This document shows, piece by piece, positions 63,875 to 64,000 of a stretch of DNA of 64,000 nt. A model generated the notes under the pieces. It ran no database searches and was not told the origin of the DNA. It worked only from the letters and a program-made list of their open reading frames with translations. The stretch comes from Aldrovandia affinis (taxonomy: Eukaryota; Chordata; Actinopteri; Notacanthiformes; Halosauridae): contig JAINUG010000088.1 of the NCBI GenBank assembly GCA_029706075.1, positions 2,589,001 through 2,653,000 on the forward strand. Reading direction: 5' to 3'. How positions within the stretch are numbered: the first letter of the stretch is position 1; every line of letters starts with the position of its first letter. The position numbers and the translations under genes were made by a program.

Positions 63875-64000
63875 ACATAACTGTGCTTAACCACCTCTAT
63901 TCACATTATGGTCTATAAGATTTTTATTAATTATATCCTCCCAGTTATTATTATACTCTGTCCTGGTATCTTCCATCTGGGCAGTCTGTACCTCCCTATC

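Larger units (their letters stand above)
60276..64000 (-). mobile_element. CR1-like LINE with nested insertions, open at window end
   Basis: Minus-strand order from the window end: endonuclease N terminus (63874-63626), decayed middle (63600-63130), a non-CR1 block (about 63125-62040), linker (62000-61490), a hAT MITE (61478-61195), reverse transcriptase (61056-60279) with two small insertions. The linker reads NHEVKCIKNKAG and YNNKDIANT. The copy is the same family as 274-1170. It is 5'-incomplete only because the window ends. All coding parts carry stops. Confidence 0.85.

Overview
The window reads as intergenic or intronic DNA from a ray-finned fish, most likely a teleost. The evidence is the transposon mix: L2-clade LINEs whose 3' end carries the GGATA stem-loop and TGTAA repeats first described in eel, tRNA-derived SINEs sharing that tail, a DANA-like SINE, Tc1, hAT, piggyBac and Harbinger DNA transposons, CR1, L1 and Tx1 LINEs, a Gmr1-type Ty3/gypsy element and a gamma/epsilon-like endogenous retrovirus. 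I found no convincing host protein-coding gene, no true tRNA or rRNA gene and no CRISPR. The window has no bacterial features. The only host-like coding candidate is a weak 95-base terminal-exon candidate at 19239-19333.

Layout. 0-6 kb: 3' end of a CR1 LINE, a SINE-like repeat, a 4 x 44 bp minisatellite and a 220 bp GA microsatellite. 6.6-13 kb: a hAT BED-finger remnant, an L2 reverse-transcriptase fragment, a tRNA-derived SINE, and an L1-clade LINE on the minus strand (ORF1 and ORF2, endonuclease lost). 13.2-14.9 kb: a complete 1,627 bp Tc1 element with TA duplications and a nearly intact DD34E transposase. 14.9-17.5 kb: an LTR element with a coiled-coil ORF. 17.7-19.1 kb: a divergent inverted repeat with a SINE at its centre. 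20-22.9 kb: a decayed endogenous retrovirus. 24.3 kb: L2 fragment. 26.4-30.3 kb: a minus-strand Ty3/gypsy element in which integrase precedes reverse transcriptase (Gmr1 order), split by a 1,641 bp piggyBac element at a TTAA. 31-33.3 kb: hAT-type sequence, including a 1,529 bp hAT element with a BED-finger exon and perfect 8 bp target duplications.

36-39.2 kb: a Harbinger Myb-like fragment, a possible LTR and a Tx1-clade LINE on the plus strand. 40.6 kb: a microRNA-like hairpin of unknown origin. 42.5 kb: a 160 bp hAT MITE. 43-44 kb: gypsy integrase remnant. 44.5-48.2 kb: a SINE, a Tc1 remnant and a Harbinger element carrying both a Myb-like and a transposase fragment. 49.8-50.4 kb: ZBED1-like hAT transposase. 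52-58.5 kb: DANA-like SINE, LINE tail, a second tRNA SINE, an L2 LINE with its 3' tail, a V-type SINE and an 887 bp Tc1 element. 59.5 kb: a solo LTR with a 4 bp duplication. 60.3-64 kb: a minus-strand CR1 LINE, open at the window end, holding several later insertions.

The elements form two dependence networks. The L2 LINE supplies the 3' tail found on the SINEs and on several headless insertions, so it is the likely source of the machinery that moved them. The DNA transposons give short non-autonomous copies with intact target duplications (hAT three times, piggyBac, Tc1 twice). The nesting gives a relative order: CR1, L1 and Gmr1 are older; L2-driven tails, hAT MITEs, SINEs and piggyBac landed later. 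No undescribed defence or metabolic system is visible.
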